From assembly GCA_964590255.1 (NCBI GenBank), contig CAZPYA010000010.1:16870-80869 (forward strand): a stretch of 64,000 nt of DNA, given 5' to 3'. This document shows, piece by piece, positions 8,882-17,259 of the stretch. The position numbers and the translations under genes are program-made. The notes below the pieces were generated by a model. That model saw nothing but the letters and a program-made list of their open reading frames with translations. It ran no database searches and was not told the origin of the DNA. How positions within the stretch are numbered: position 1 is the first letter of the stretch; each line of letters begins with the position of its first letter. Origin of the DNA: JAKIYB01 sp964590255. GTDB taxonomy: Bacteria; Armatimonadota; Hebobacteria; CAIYQO01.

Positions 8882-9787
8882 TTACGCCGCTTCCTCCGCG
8901 GCGCGAAGGGCGCGGGGGCTGATGTTGAGGCGCCAGTCGTAGCCGATGTAGCGCAGGGGGTATTCGTCATCGATGACGACGGTGCGGCCGACGTCGGAGA
9001 GGTAGGGAAGGATGTAGGCCGTGACATCGGCGGGTTTGTCGGGCGCGACCGCCTGCAGCCAGTCGGTGAAGTCGTGGCTGAACCATTTGAAGATAGTGCT
9101 GACTTCCACGACGCGATCCATGACGTTGACACGGACTTTCTCCTCGTCGGTCATGAAGCGGCGCGCCTGCTCTTCGAGCTGTTCCTCCAGCCGGTCGGGC
9201 AGGTAGGCCTCGTTGCGCAGACACGGGCCGCCGAGGGTGGCGGGAGACAGCGCGAAGTGGCTGCGCGGATCGCGGAAGGTGGGACGGATGATGCCGTGCT
9301 CGATCTCCTCCAGCGTGAGCATTTGCCCGCCGATGGGGAAGCGCAGCGCGTAAAAGACGCGGCCCACGGGCTTCACCTGCAGGAGGGAGCCGACGGGGTA
9401 GCTATCCAGCACGGCGTGGAGCACCAGCATATTGTACGTATTCAGCCAGTAGGCGAAGCGATCGGCATCGGCGGGGAAAAAGCCAGGTGTGTTGCGCGGG
9501 CTATAGGCCTCCGCCCAGGCCAGACACTGATAGAGGCCGACGGGGTCGTGACGCAACGCCTCGTAATCCACCAGCCCTTCGTCATCGACGATGGCGTGCA
9601 GCACGGCAGTGAACGCCTCGTGCGGGAAGGGGTCGTCGGGATTCAACGGCTCAGGCGGCACGCGGGTCGGAGTGTGCAGCACGCGCGGACGCACCTGCGC
9701 GGCCATCACCAGCGCCGCCGCCGCGCCCACCGCCGCCCCCAGCACGGCACTGCCGATGCCCAGCCATGGCACACGCGAAGTCTTCAT
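8882..9787 (-). CDS. DUF547 domain protein, membrane-anchored
   Basis: The product is 301 residues. An N-terminal hydrophobic segment (about residues 8-28, rich in Ala and Gly) suggests a signal anchor. The DUF547 domain follows, with FAYWLNTYNMLVLHAVLD, ltLEEIEHGIIRPTFRDPR and LRNEAYLPDRLEEQLEEQARRFM. In most members I recall the motif before LRNEAY reads FALxCASxGCPPL; here it is FALSPATLGGPCL, so one usual Cys is absent. The frame extends to 10039, but the ATG at 9787 has GGAGG 7 nt upstream and starts just before the hydrophobic segment. Function of DUF547 is unknown. It diverges from the nitroreductase gene. Confidence 0.85.
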   Translation of the reverse strand: MKTSRVPWLGIGSAVLGAAVGAAAALVMAAQVRPRVLHTPTRVPPEPLNPDDPFPHEAFTAVLHAIVDDEGLVDYEALRHDPVGLYQCLAWAEAYSPRNTPGFFPADADRFAYWLNTYNMLVLHAVLDSYPVGSLLQVKPVGRVFYALRFPIGGQMLTLEEIEHGIIRPTFRDPRSHFALSPATLGGPCLRNEAYLPDRLEEQLEEQARRFMTDEEKVRVNVMDRVVEVSTIFKWFSHDFTDWLQAVAPDKPADVTAYILPYLSDVGRTVVIDDEYPLRYIGYDWRLNISPRALRAAEEAA

Positions 9788-9853
9788 GAGTATACCTCCG
9801 TTACTGGTGCTGTTCCCGTCCCACGCACGGGCATGCCTCCGGCATGTGCGGGC

Positions 9854-9883
9854 ATTGGCGCATACGGCCCAGTGCGGTACAAT
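9854..9883 (+). promoter_or_regulatory. Sigma-70-like promoter of the nitroreductase gene (leaderless)
   Basis: A -35 element TTGGCG (9854-9859), an 18-nt spacer and a -10 element TACAAT (9878-9883) end only 6 nt before the ATG at 9890. No Shine-Dalgarno intervenes, so transcription would begin at or next to the start codon. Confidence 0.65.
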
Positions 9884-9889
9884 GCCGGC

Positions 9890-10744
9890 ATGGTACAGAT
9901 CGATCACGAGCGATGCATGGGATGCGGGGCATGCGCGCGGGCATGCCCCGAGCAATTGCTCACCGCTTCCCCTCGCGGCGAAGAGACAGTCACGTGGGAC
10001 GACGCCGACGTGGCGGCGTATTGCCTGCGGTGCGGGCACTGCGCGGTGGCGTGCCCGGCGGGAGCAATGACGGTAGACGGCGTGACGATGATGACGCCGG
10101 GCGACACGATGTCATCCGAGGCGCTGCTGGGACTGCTGCGATCGCGGCGCAGCGGGCGGCAGTATACCGGGGAGCCGGTGTCGCGCGCGCACCTGGCGGC
10201 GCTGCTCGACGCGGCGGCCACGGCGCCCAGCGCGAAGAATTTTCGCCCGGTGAAGGCCTATGTGTATACGGACCCGGCGGTCATCGTCGGCATCCGCGCC
10301 GCCACGCTGGCCTGTTACCAGCAGCTGGCCGGGCTCGTCCGCCTGCCCGGGGCGCATCTGCTGTACCGGTTGCTGGGCTTCCCGGCGGCGCTGCGCGCGA
10401 AGCTGATGCATGACGCCCGCTTCCTGACGGACGCCGGAGACACCGATCCGCTGCTGCACCATGCGCCGGCGCTGCTGGCCTTCACCGCCCCGCGCGGCTG
10501 GGCGCCGGGCATCGGCGACGCGTGGCTGGCGGTGCACAACGCGGTGCTCTACGCGGAGACGATCCCCATCGCCACCTGCTACAACGGCTTCGTGGCCCAA
10601 GCGGCAGGGATGGACGGCCGGGTGCGCCGCGCGATGCGCGTGCCAGCGGGGGAGCGCGTCGCGACGGTGCTGACGCTGGGCTACCCGGCGGCGCGGCCAC
10701 AGCGAAGTATCGCACGGGCAGCGTTGGAGACGGTCTGGGATTGA
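9890..10744 (+). CDS. Ferredoxin-nitroreductase fusion
   Basis: The product is 284 residues. The first ~65 residues hold two 4Fe-4S motifs, CMGCGACARACP and CLRCGHCAVACP. A nitroreductase (FMN-binding) domain follows with RSRRSGRQYTGEPVSR and ATAPSAKNFRPVKAYVY. This fusion is common in anaerobes and facultative bacteria; it uses FMN to reduce nitroaromatics, quinones or other small substrates, drawing electrons through the ferredoxin part. The true substrate cannot be read from sequence. The frame is open upstream, but the ATG at 9890 begins exactly where similarity begins (MVQIDHERC) and lies 6 nt after a TACAAT -10 box. It is separated from the downstream Kef gene by about 95 bp. Confidence 0.9.
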   Translation: MVQIDHERCMGCGACARACPEQLLTASPRGEETVTWDDADVAAYCLRCGHCAVACPAGAMTVDGVTMMTPGDTMSSEALLGLLRSRRSGRQYTGEPVSRAHLAALLDAAATAPSAKNFRPVKAYVYTDPAVIVGIRAATLACYQQLAGLVRLPGAHLLYRLLGFPAALRAKLMHDARFLTDAGDTDPLLHHAPALLAFTAPRGWAPGIGDAWLAVHNAVLYAETIPIATCYNGFVAQAAGMDGRVRRAMRVPAGERVATVLTLGYPAARPQRSIARAALETVWD

Positions 10745-10839
10745 CGATTGACAGAGGGGCGAAGAAGCGAGTCGTGACATACGCGGACGCGTAACGGCAG
10801 GCTTTTTCGGGTAGAATAGCGCTTCTGTTGAGGGTGACG

Positions 10840-13209
10840 ATGCATTCCCTGTTTACGGAAATCGTCATATTGTTGATTGGGGCGGCGGTCATTGGGGCCG
10901 TCGCCGAGCGGCTGCGCCAGCCGATTCTCATTGGCTTCATCGCGGCGGGGGTGCTGGCGGGGCCGTCGGGACTGCAGTGGATACGGGGCACCGACCAACT
11001 GCACCTGATGGCAGAGATGGGGTTAGCGCTGCTACTCTTCGTGGTGGGGCTGCGGCTGGACCTGCATCTCATTCGCAGCATGGGCGCGGTGATGCTGCTG
11101 GCCGGCTTGGGCCAGGTGGCCGCCACCACCGCCATCGGCTTCCTGCTGGCGCTGGCGCTCGGGCTGCCGCTGCTGCCCGCGCTATACGTGGCGCTGGCGC
11201 TGGCGCTGTCCAGCACCATCATCGTGGTCAAGCTGCTCTCCGACAAGCAGGAGACAGAGTCGCTGCACGGACGGCTGGCGCTGGGCGTGCTGCTGGTGCA
11301 GGACCTGGTGGTGATCCTCGCGATGGTGTTGCTGTCGGCGAACAGCGGCTCGGGCGGGCATCCCGGCTGGCTGGCCGCGCAACTGGTGGGCAAGAGCCTG
11401 ACCTTCCTCGCCGGCCTGTGGGCCGCAACGTTTCTGGTGCTGCCGCGGCTGCTGCCGCTGCTGGCGCGCTCCACCGAGTTGCTGGTGCTGTTTGCCATCG
11501 CCTGGGCGCTGCTGCTGGCGTACCTGGGCGACTGGCTGGGGCTGGGCAAGGAAGTGGGGGCGTTCCTGGCGGGCGTGTCGCTGGCCTCCACCCCGTTCCG
11601 CGAAATCATCGCCGCCAAGCTGGTGAGCCTGCGCGACTTCCTGCTGCTGTTTTTCTTCATCGAGATGGGCAGCCGGCTGGATATCGGCACGCTGGGCGGG
11701 CAGGTGGTGGCCGGGCTGGCGCTGGCGCTGATTGTGTTGGTTGGCAGGCCGCTGCTGGTAATGCTGCTGTTGGCGGTGATGGGCTATCGCCCGCGCACCG
11801 GCTTCATGACCGGCGTGAGCCTGGGGCAGATCAGCGAATTCTCGCTCATCCTGATGGCGTTGGGCACCGGCGCCGGACACCTGCCGGAGGAACTGGGCGT
11901 CGTGGGAATGGTCACGCTGGTGGCGCTGCTGACCATCGGCGTGTCCAGCTACGTCATCCAGTATGCGCAAGGGATTTACGAACGACTCACCCCGCTGCTG
12001 CAGCGGCTGGGCCGGCGGGCGCGGAGCCGGGAAGACGCCGTGCTGCCCGCGATGGACGCGCATCCGCAGGTGATCCTCTTCGGCATCGGACGCTACGGGA
12101 CCAGCATCGCGCAGGAATTATTCACGCGCGGGCGGCGGGTGCTGGGGGTGGATTTTGACCCGCAGGCGGTGAGCGCGTGGACGGCGCGCGGATGGCCGGC
12201 GGTATTCGGCGACGCCGAGGATCCCGACTTCGCCGCCAGCCTGCCACTTACGACGGCGACGTGGGTGGTGAGTGCCATCCGCGACCCGCGGCTGAACCGG
12301 GCGCTGGCGACGGCGGTGCGCCATGCCGGCTACCACGGCAACCTGGCGTTTACGGTGAGTGACCGCGCCGACGGCGACGCGCTGTTGCGTCAGTCGCCCG
12401 GCTTGCTATTTGTCCCCTTTGAAGACGCCGCCGTGCAGGCGGTGGACCTGCTGTATTTGACGGAAGACCAGATTGCGAGGGAAACGATGGATACGATGAT
12501 TGCCGCGATGCGCAACCATTACATCATCTGCGGGTATGGCCGCATGGGCCAGCAAATCGCCAAGGATTTCCTGCGTGACAACGTGCCGTTCGTGATCGTG
12601 GAGGACAATCCCGAGCAATTGCCGCGATTGCGTGAGGGAAACACGCTGCACGTAGTGGGGGCAGCCAGCAGCGATGAGGTGCTGCTGCAGGCGGGCATCG
12701 CACAGGCGAAAGGGCTTATTGCCGTGGCGTCCACCGACGAGGCGAACGTCTTCATCGTGCTCACCGCGCGGGGCATCAATCCGGCGTTGTATATCGTCGC
12801 GCGCTCTATTCGCGAGGAGAACGAGGATAAGCTGCGCCGCGCCGGCGCCGACCGGGTGATGTCGCCATATATCCTGGGCGGGCGGCGCATGGCGGCGGCG
12901 GTGACGAAGCCGGGGGTGATGGATTTCCTGGACCTGGTGCTGCACAGCGAGCATTTTCACACAGACATCGCGCACGTGCGCGTGCCGGTGGATTCGCCCA
13001 CCGCGGGGCAGTCGCTGCAGGCGCTGAACCTGTGGCAAGCCTGTGGGGTAGCCGTGCTGGCGGTGGAGCGTCCCGGTGATGAGTTGATTGCTAATCCCTG
13101 CCCGGACTTCACGGTGCAAGGCGGCGACGAATTAATCGTCATGGGCACTGCGGAGCAGATCGCCGGGGTGGAACGCTTCTTCGCGGTGGCCGCTCCCGAT
13201 GGGGCCTGA
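10840..13209 (+). CDS. Kef-type monovalent cation:proton antiporter with two RCK/TrkA-N domains
   Basis: The product is 789 residues. Residues 1-390 form a CPA2-type membrane domain with about 12 hydrophobic helices (begins SLFTEIVILLIGAAVIGAV; includes GVLAGPSGL and GVSLGQISEFSLILMALG). Two nucleotide-binding Rossmann segments follow: ILFGIGRYGTSIAQEL (about 410) and YIICGYGRMGQQIAKDF (about 565). A TrkA-C-like end (VPVDSPTAGQSL...GGDELIVMGT) closes the protein. The family moves K+ or Na+ against H+ and is gated by NAD(H) or other ligands on the RCK domains. The ATG at 10840 has GAGGG 5 nt upstream; an upstream TTG at 10828 is less likely. A TAGAAT -10-like box lies at 10812-10817. Confidence 0.93.
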   Translation: MHSLFTEIVILLIGAAVIGAVAERLRQPILIGFIAAGVLAGPSGLQWIRGTDQLHLMAEMGLALLLFVVGLRLDLHLIRSMGAVMLLAGLGQVAATTAIGFLLALALGLPLLPALYVALALALSSTIIVVKLLSDKQETESLHGRLALGVLLVQDLVVILAMVLLSANSGSGGHPGWLAAQLVGKSLTFLAGLWAATFLVLPRLLPLLARSTELLVLFAIAWALLLAYLGDWLGLGKEVGAFLAGVSLASTPFREIIAAKLVSLRDFLLLFFFIEMGSRLDIGTLGGQVVAGLALALIVLVGRPLLVMLLLAVMGYRPRTGFMTGVSLGQISEFSLILMALGTGAGHLPEELGVVGMVTLVALLTIGVSSYVIQYAQGIYERLTPLLQRLGRRARSREDAVLPAMDAHPQVILFGIGRYGTSIAQELFTRGRRVLGVDFDPQAVSAWTARGWPAVFGDAEDPDFAASLPLTTATWVVSAIRDPRLNRALATAVRHAGYHGNLAFTVSDRADGDALLRQSPGLLFVPFEDAAVQAVDLLYLTEDQIARETMDTMIAAMRNHYIICGYGRMGQQIAKDFLRDNVPFVIVEDNPEQLPRLREGNTLHVVGAASSDEVLLQAGIAQAKGLIAVASTDEANVFIVLTARGINPALYIVARSIREENEDKLRRAGADRVMSPYILGGRRMAAAVTKPGVMDFLDLVLHSEHFHTDIAHVRVPVDSPTAGQSLQALNLWQACGVAVLAVERPGDELIANPCPDFTVQGGDELIVMGTAEQIAGVERFFAVAAPDGA

Positions 13210-13220
13210 AAGGGGCCGGC

Positions 13221-13412
13221 ATGAACCCGTTGATGATCGTAGCTATTCGCGCAACGCGGCGAGCGCTGCGTCGGCAGCGCCGGCGGGCAATCCATCGCGA
13301 ACCGGCCGATGGCGCAACGACGGTGGAGACTGTCGCGACGCGCCTCGCGAACCAGCGATGGTGGGAGCGGGTGCGGCGGTGGCTGGCCGGACATAAGCGG
13401 CGGGGGCACTAA
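13221..13412 (+). CDS. Small Arg-rich hypothetical protein
   Basis: A 63-residue frame begins 11 bp after the antiporter stop, with GAAAGGGG spanning that stop as a good ribosome-binding site 5 nt before the ATG. The product starts with a short hydrophobic stretch (NPLMIVAIRA) and is otherwise very basic, with many Arg and two Trp pairs. I recognise no family. Its end approaches the convergent zinc-ribbon gene. It could be a real cotranscribed peptide or chance; the ribosome-binding site is the main support. Confidence 0.35.
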   Translation: MNPLMIVAIRATRRALRRQRRRAIHREPADGATTVETVATRLANQRWWERVRRWLAGHKRRGH

Positions 13413-13428
13413 CGAATGGCAGGGACAT

Positions 13429-14119
13429 TTACGCCGTGTAGACTTCCCCAACAATCGGGCGGTCGGCGATACCGAGCCGGCGTTCGATTTCCTGTTCGAT
13501 GAAGCGCGCCTGCGCCGGCTGCTCGATATTCATGACCAGCACGATGGCCTTGCCGTCCTTCTGCAGCACGTTCACCGAATAATAGGCGTTACCGCCACTG
13601 CGGCCGCGCTGCGCATAGGTGTGCGTGCAGAAGAGCTGGTCGATGGTCTCCACTGGGATGATCATGTTGCCCAACCATGGCAGCGGGAAGTGGCGCAGAG
13701 TGAGGGCGCGGTCATTGACGCTGATCTCGGTGGCGTTGATGAAGCTGGCGAGCATCCAGTAGGTGATGGCNNNNNNNNNNCCAGGGGAAGCCGCCGTCGC
13801 GCAGGCCCAGGGTGATGAAGAGCACCATCATGCCGTCCCAGATGACGCAGAAAACGAGCAGGCCAAACGCCATCTTCGTGAACCAGCGGCGGGTGAGCAC
13901 CAGGTCGTCCATCACGTGCGTCATGGCGACGCCCGGCGGCTGGGGCACCTCGCGCTTCTGTGGCGGAGCGGCAACGGTACCGGGCGCGGCTGTCGGCGCC
14001 ACCATCCCCTGCAGAAAGCTGAAGGTCTCCATGCAGTCGTGACAGCGGGCGATGCCGTGATGGATATCGATGTCGGCGGCGGGAATCTCCACGCGGCAGT
14101 TCGGGCAGGTGATTTTCAT
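13429..14119 (-). CDS. Zinc-ribbon membrane protein, paralog 1 (interrupted by assembly gap)
   Basis: The N-terminus is MKITCPNCRVEIPAADIDIH with a second pair, ARCHDC, at about residue 30, forming a four-cysteine zinc ribbon. Hydrophobic segments follow (FGLLVFCVIWDGMMVLFITL at about 84-103 and another around the gap), then a soluble C-terminal part with TIDQLFCTHTYAQRG and ARFIEQEIERRLGIADRPIVGE. The run of 10 N at 13771-13780 breaks the frame: codons end cleanly on both sides of the N run. So the true missing length should be a multiple of 3, and comparison with paralog 3 suggests roughly 30-36 nt. GGGAG precedes the ATG at 14119. It is the last of three tandem paralogs. Function unknown. 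Confidence 0.8.
13771..13780. other. Assembly gap (10 N)
   Basis: Ten N of arbitrary length lie inside zinc-ribbon paralog 1. The phase of flanking codons shows that 10 is not the true size. Confidence 0.95.
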
Positions 14120-14123
14120 GGCG

Positions 14124-14852
14124 TCATAATCTCCCTGATGCCGGATCGGTGAGACCGAGGCGCCGCTGCAGCTCCTGTGCGATGTAGCGGCCCACGCCGG
14201 GCATCGTGGCGAAGAGCGGATTGTTGACGGTGCCATCGGCCAGATAGATGTAGAGCACTTCCGGCGACGTCAAGTCGTCGGGCAGATGCCGTGCGCATTG
14301 GATGTGGACAATCTGGTTGATCGGCATGCGCGAGGTGCGCGACCAGCCGAATCCCTGGCGACGTATGACCAGGTGTTGATCATAACAATCGAAGATCACC
14401 TGATGCGTGTGGGTCGACAGTCCCAAATAGAGCAGCACGAGCCCGCCCAGCGCGATGCAGACATAGCCCATCAGCTCCTCTACATGGCTGATGAGCCAAA
14501 ATGCGATCGGCATCGGCTCCTGGTCCCGCCTGGCGAAAATGCCATACAGGCCGGCGACCATGCAGCCCGTGACGATGCCACCCAGCACGATCATGATCAT
14601 GCCGCCGCCCAAGGGCTGGCGGACGGCGATCTGCAGCCTGCCACCATTGTTCGTCATGCGCACCTGCGGTGGACGGGCGATGTCGTCATCAGCCTCGACG
14701 GCCGGCGCCTGCACGACCAGCGGCGCGGGGCGTGGCAGGCGATCCTGGAATGAGAAGGTGCACCGGCATGCCGCACAGATGGCGATGCCGCGATGAATGT
14801 CAATATCCTCGGCCACGATCGCCCGGCGGCAGCTCGGGCAGGTCACCTTCAT
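14124..14852 (-). CDS. Zinc-ribbon membrane protein, paralog 2
   Basis: The product is 242 residues. It starts MKVTCPSCRRAIVAEDIDIH, with CAAC about 29 residues in, giving the same four-Cys ribbon as its two neighbours. Two hydrophobic helices (about 82-102, IMIVLGGIVTGCMVAGLYGI; and about 120-140, ELMGYVCIALGGLVLLYLG) precede a soluble part with CYDQHLVIRRQGFGWSRTSR and a final IAQELQRRLGLTDPAS. That last block matches the EIERRLGIAD end of the other paralogs. Its ATG overlaps the stop of paralog 3 (ATGA) and its stop lies 4 bp before paralog 1, so the three are cotranscribed. A membrane-attached sensor or scaffold role is only a guess. Confidence 0.85.
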   Translation of the reverse strand: MKVTCPSCRRAIVAEDIDIHRGIAICAACRCTFSFQDRLPRPAPLVVQAPAVEADDDIARPPQVRMTNNGGRLQIAVRQPLGGGMIMIVLGGIVTGCMVAGLYGIFARRDQEPMPIAFWLISHVEELMGYVCIALGGLVLLYLGLSTHTHQVIFDCYDQHLVIRRQGFGWSRTSRMPINQIVHIQCARHLPDDLTSPEVLYIYLADGTVNNPLFATMPGVGRYIAQELQRRLGLTDPASGRL

Positions 14853-15655
14853 GGCGCATACATCTCCCCGGGCACGACGCGGTCGGCGATGCCCAACCGC
14901 TTTTCGATCTCCTGCTCCAGGTAGCGCGCCTCGTTCGGCTGATTCAGGTTTTTTACCAGGTCGATGCGGTTGCCGTCCTTCAACTGCACCCCCAGCTTAT
15001 AGGTGCGCGAACCGCGCTGGCCGTAAACTTCCTCGCAGAAAAGCTGATCGATGGTCGACACGTCGATGGCACGCGCCCCCGGCCACCAGAAGGGGTAATG
15101 GCGGATGGCCAGCGTGCGCGGGTTGACACGGAACTCGGTGCGGTTGAAGAGGCCGGTGAGGCAGGTGTAGGTGAGGTAGACACCGACCGCGAGATGCCCG
15201 ATGGGAAACAGCTTCATGATGAGCGGCGTGTCCCGAGTAAACGCGATGGTATACCAGACCACGAGAAAGCCATCCCAGATGATGCAGAAGGGGATGAGCG
15301 GGAGCACACCGCAGGAGAACCAGCGCCGGGTGATGACCAGGTCGAATTGCTCATGCACCGCGGTGAAGCCGGTGGGCAGGCCCACGTCGGTTTTCGCGGT
15401 GGTGGCAGGCGCGCCGACCATCCGCTGGATGAATTGCCCGAGGACGCCGCCCACAGCCGGGGTTACCTGCACGCTTTGCGGTTGTACGCCCGGCGGAGGC
15501 GCGGAGATGCCCGGCAGCATGGGAGTCGGCTGCACGGGCGCCTGCGGCGCGATGCTGAACACCTCGCTGCAAGCGGTACACTTGGCGATGGCAACCTGAA
15601 TGTTGACGTCCTCCAGGGGGATGACGCGCTGGCAGGATGGACAGGTGATGTGCAT
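14849..15655 (-). CDS. Zinc-ribbon membrane protein, paralog 3
   Basis: The product is 268 residues. An N-terminal ribbon (MHITCPSCQRVIPLEDVNIQ, then CTAC) is followed by a Pro-rich linker (about 42-75). Membrane helices around SCGVLPLIPFCIIWDGFLVV and FPIGHLAVGVYLTYTCLTGL come next, then a soluble part with STIDQLFCEEVYGQRGSRTY, KDGNRIDLVKNLNQPNEARY and EQEIEKRLGIADRVVPGE. The TIDQLFC...YxQRG and EIEKRLGIAD blocks are shared with paralog 1, so the set arose by tandem duplication. AGGGGG lies 7 nt before the ATG. It lies 61 bp downstream of cysK in the same direction. Confidence 0.85.
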   Translation of the reverse strand: MHITCPSCQRVIPLEDVNIQVAIAKCTACSEVFSIAPQAPVQPTPMLPGISAPPPGVQPQSVQVTPAVGGVLGQFIQRMVGAPATTAKTDVGLPTGFTAVHEQFDLVITRRWFSCGVLPLIPFCIIWDGFLVVWYTIAFTRDTPLIMKLFPIGHLAVGVYLTYTCLTGLFNRTEFRVNPRTLAIRHYPFWWPGARAIDVSTIDQLFCEEVYGQRGSRTYKLGVQLKDGNRIDLVKNLNQPNEARYLEQEIEKRLGIADRVVPGEMYAP

Positions 15656-15716
15656 GGATGCCCCCTGGCGGACGGTTTGTGATGAAAATCGGCGGATGCC
15701 GGTAAATGCCTTCCGG

Positions 15717-16607
15717 TTACAGCAGCGCGGTACTGAAATAGCGTTCGGCGCGGTCGGGCAGCACGGTGGCGATGTTGCCGGTGATTTTGGGCAGCAACTG
15801 CCGGCAGGCCCAGACGTTGGCGCCGGAGGAGATGCCGACCATGCAGCCGTAGTCGCGCCCGAGCTGGCGGGTGGTGGCGATAGCGTCCTCGTCGGTCACC
15901 TCGATAACGTCGTCGATGAGGCGGGTGTCGAGGATGGCGGGGATGAAGCCGTCGCCGATGCCCTGGATCTGGTGCAGGCCAGGCTCGTGACCGAGGAGGG
16001 CGGAGACGTTTTTCGGCTCCACGGCGACGATGTGGATATCCGGGTTGCGCTCTTTCAGGAAGGTGCCCACGCCCTGCAGCGTGCCGCCGCTGCCGATGCC
16101 GGCCACGAAGCAGTCGAGGTCGCCGGCCAGTTGCTCCCACAGCTCGGCGGCGGTGCCGGTGTAGTGGACGCGCGGGTTTTCCGGGTTTTCGAACTGCTGG
16201 GGCACGAAGACGTTGGGGTCCTCTGCCGCCATCTCCTGCACCCGGCGCACGGCGCCGCCGATGCTCTCGGCATCGGGGGTGAGCACCAACTCGGCGCCCA
16301 GCGCGCGAATGAGTTTTTTACGTTCCTCGCTCATCCCCTCGGGCATGACGATGCGCACGCGGTAGCCCAGCAGCCGGCCGACCAGCGCCACGCCGATGCC
16401 GGTGTTGCCGCTGGTGGGCTCCACGATGATGCTGTCCGGCGTCAGCTTGCCGTCGCGCCGCGCCCCATCCAGCATGGCTTTTGCCACGCGGTCCTTAATG
16501 CTGCCGCCGGGATTGAGGAACTCCGCCTTGGCGAAGATGCGCTCGCCACGCAGGCGCAGCAGCGGGGTATTGCCGATGAGATCGAGGATGTTGTCGGTGA
16601 GTATCAT
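15717..16607 (-). CDS. cysK: Cysteine synthase (O-acetylserine sulfhydrylase)
   Basis: The product is 296 residues, usual for the family. It makes L-cysteine from O-acetylserine and sulfide using pyridoxal phosphate. The PLP lysine lies in AEFLNPGGSIKDRVAKAM (about residue 36). The substrate loop is EPTSGNTGIGVA, and the phosphate-binding glycine loop is GIGSGGTLQGVG. GISSGAN near 262 completes the PLP pocket. The ATG at 16607 begins MILTDNILDLIGNTPLL, the standard N-terminus; the longer frame to 16703 is not needed. AGGA lies about 10 nt upstream. A cystathionine beta-synthase activity cannot be excluded from sequence, but the short length without CBS domains favours CysK. Confidence 0.93.
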   Translation of the reverse strand: MILTDNILDLIGNTPLLRLRGERIFAKAEFLNPGGSIKDRVAKAMLDGARRDGKLTPDSIIVEPTSGNTGIGVALVGRLLGYRVRIVMPEGMSEERKKLIRALGAELVLTPDAESIGGAVRRVQEMAAEDPNVFVPQQFENPENPRVHYTGTAAELWEQLAGDLDCFVAGIGSGGTLQGVGTFLKERNPDIHIVAVEPKNVSALLGHEPGLHQIQGIGDGFIPAILDTRLIDDVIEVTDEDAIATTRQLGRDYGCMVGISSGANVWACRQLLPKITGNIATVLPDRAERYFSTALL

Positions 16608-16668
16608 AGTGGTCAATCCTGACCTGTAGAGTAGCACTTCATGGCGTTCGCGGCAAGCACCGGCTTCG

Positions 16669-17232
16669 TCATTGCAGCAGCAGATCGCGCGCCAACTCAT
16701 CATCGGCCATGATCACCCCAAACTGCTCACGGGTGAGCCATACCTCGACGTGCAGCGCGCACCGAGGGGCGTTGTGCGCCGTGACGGGCGGAGCTAACAC
16801 GCGGGCGGCCCAGGCCTTCGTCGCGTCGGCGCCGCGGTAATAATCCAGCAGGCCCATGACGCGATCGAGGGTCGGGTTCCGCAGGCGTTCCGCGACCAGG
16901 CGCTGTTCGGGGGAACCGAGCGGGGTACGCGGGCGGCCATTGCCGGCGCCTTCCACGGTGTGCCATTCGTGCGCGTGGGTTGCACGCAGGCCGTGGCTGA
17001 CCAGCGCGCGGCTGAAGGAGGTCTCGGCAACCTGCCGCCAGTGAAAGATGGTGATCCGCGTATGCGGCAGTTGCATACAGGTGTAGACGCGCAGGACGCC
17101 GCAGCGACCGCAATACGCTGTCTCGCGATAGGGCCCGAGCGCCGCGCCGAGCAGCAGATACGCCGCGAGCGGGATCACGATCATCCACCGCATAATACGA
17201 CCTGTCCGCCCGGATTGCTGCGACGTTGCCAT
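16669..17232 (-). CDS. Membrane-anchored hypothetical protein with CxxC
   Basis: The product is 187 residues. One hydrophobic helix (about 15-34, RWMIVIPLAAYLLLGAALG) is followed directly by YCGRCG, which could bind a metal or form a disulfide outside the membrane. The rest contains HEWHTVEGAGNG and a helical end. I recognise no family. CGGAGG lies 6 nt before the ATG at 17232. Its stop lies 61 bp upstream of cysK in the same direction, so it may share a transcript with cysK. Confidence 0.65.
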   Translation of the reverse strand: MATSQQSGRTGRIMRWMIVIPLAAYLLLGAALGPYRETAYCGRCGVLRVYTCMQLPHTRITIFHWRQVAETSFSRALVSHGLRATHAHEWHTVEGAGNGRPRTPLGSPEQRLVAERLRNPTLDRVMGLLDYYRGADATKAWAARVLAPPVTAHNAPRCALHVEVWLTREQFGVIMADDELARDLLLQ

Positions 17233-17259
17233 GAGAGCCTCCGATGCACTACTTCGCCG

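Noticed and set aside
9074..9889. Upstream extension of the nitroreductase frame
   Set aside because: It is antisense to DUF547, and similarity to ferredoxin motifs starts only at 9890.
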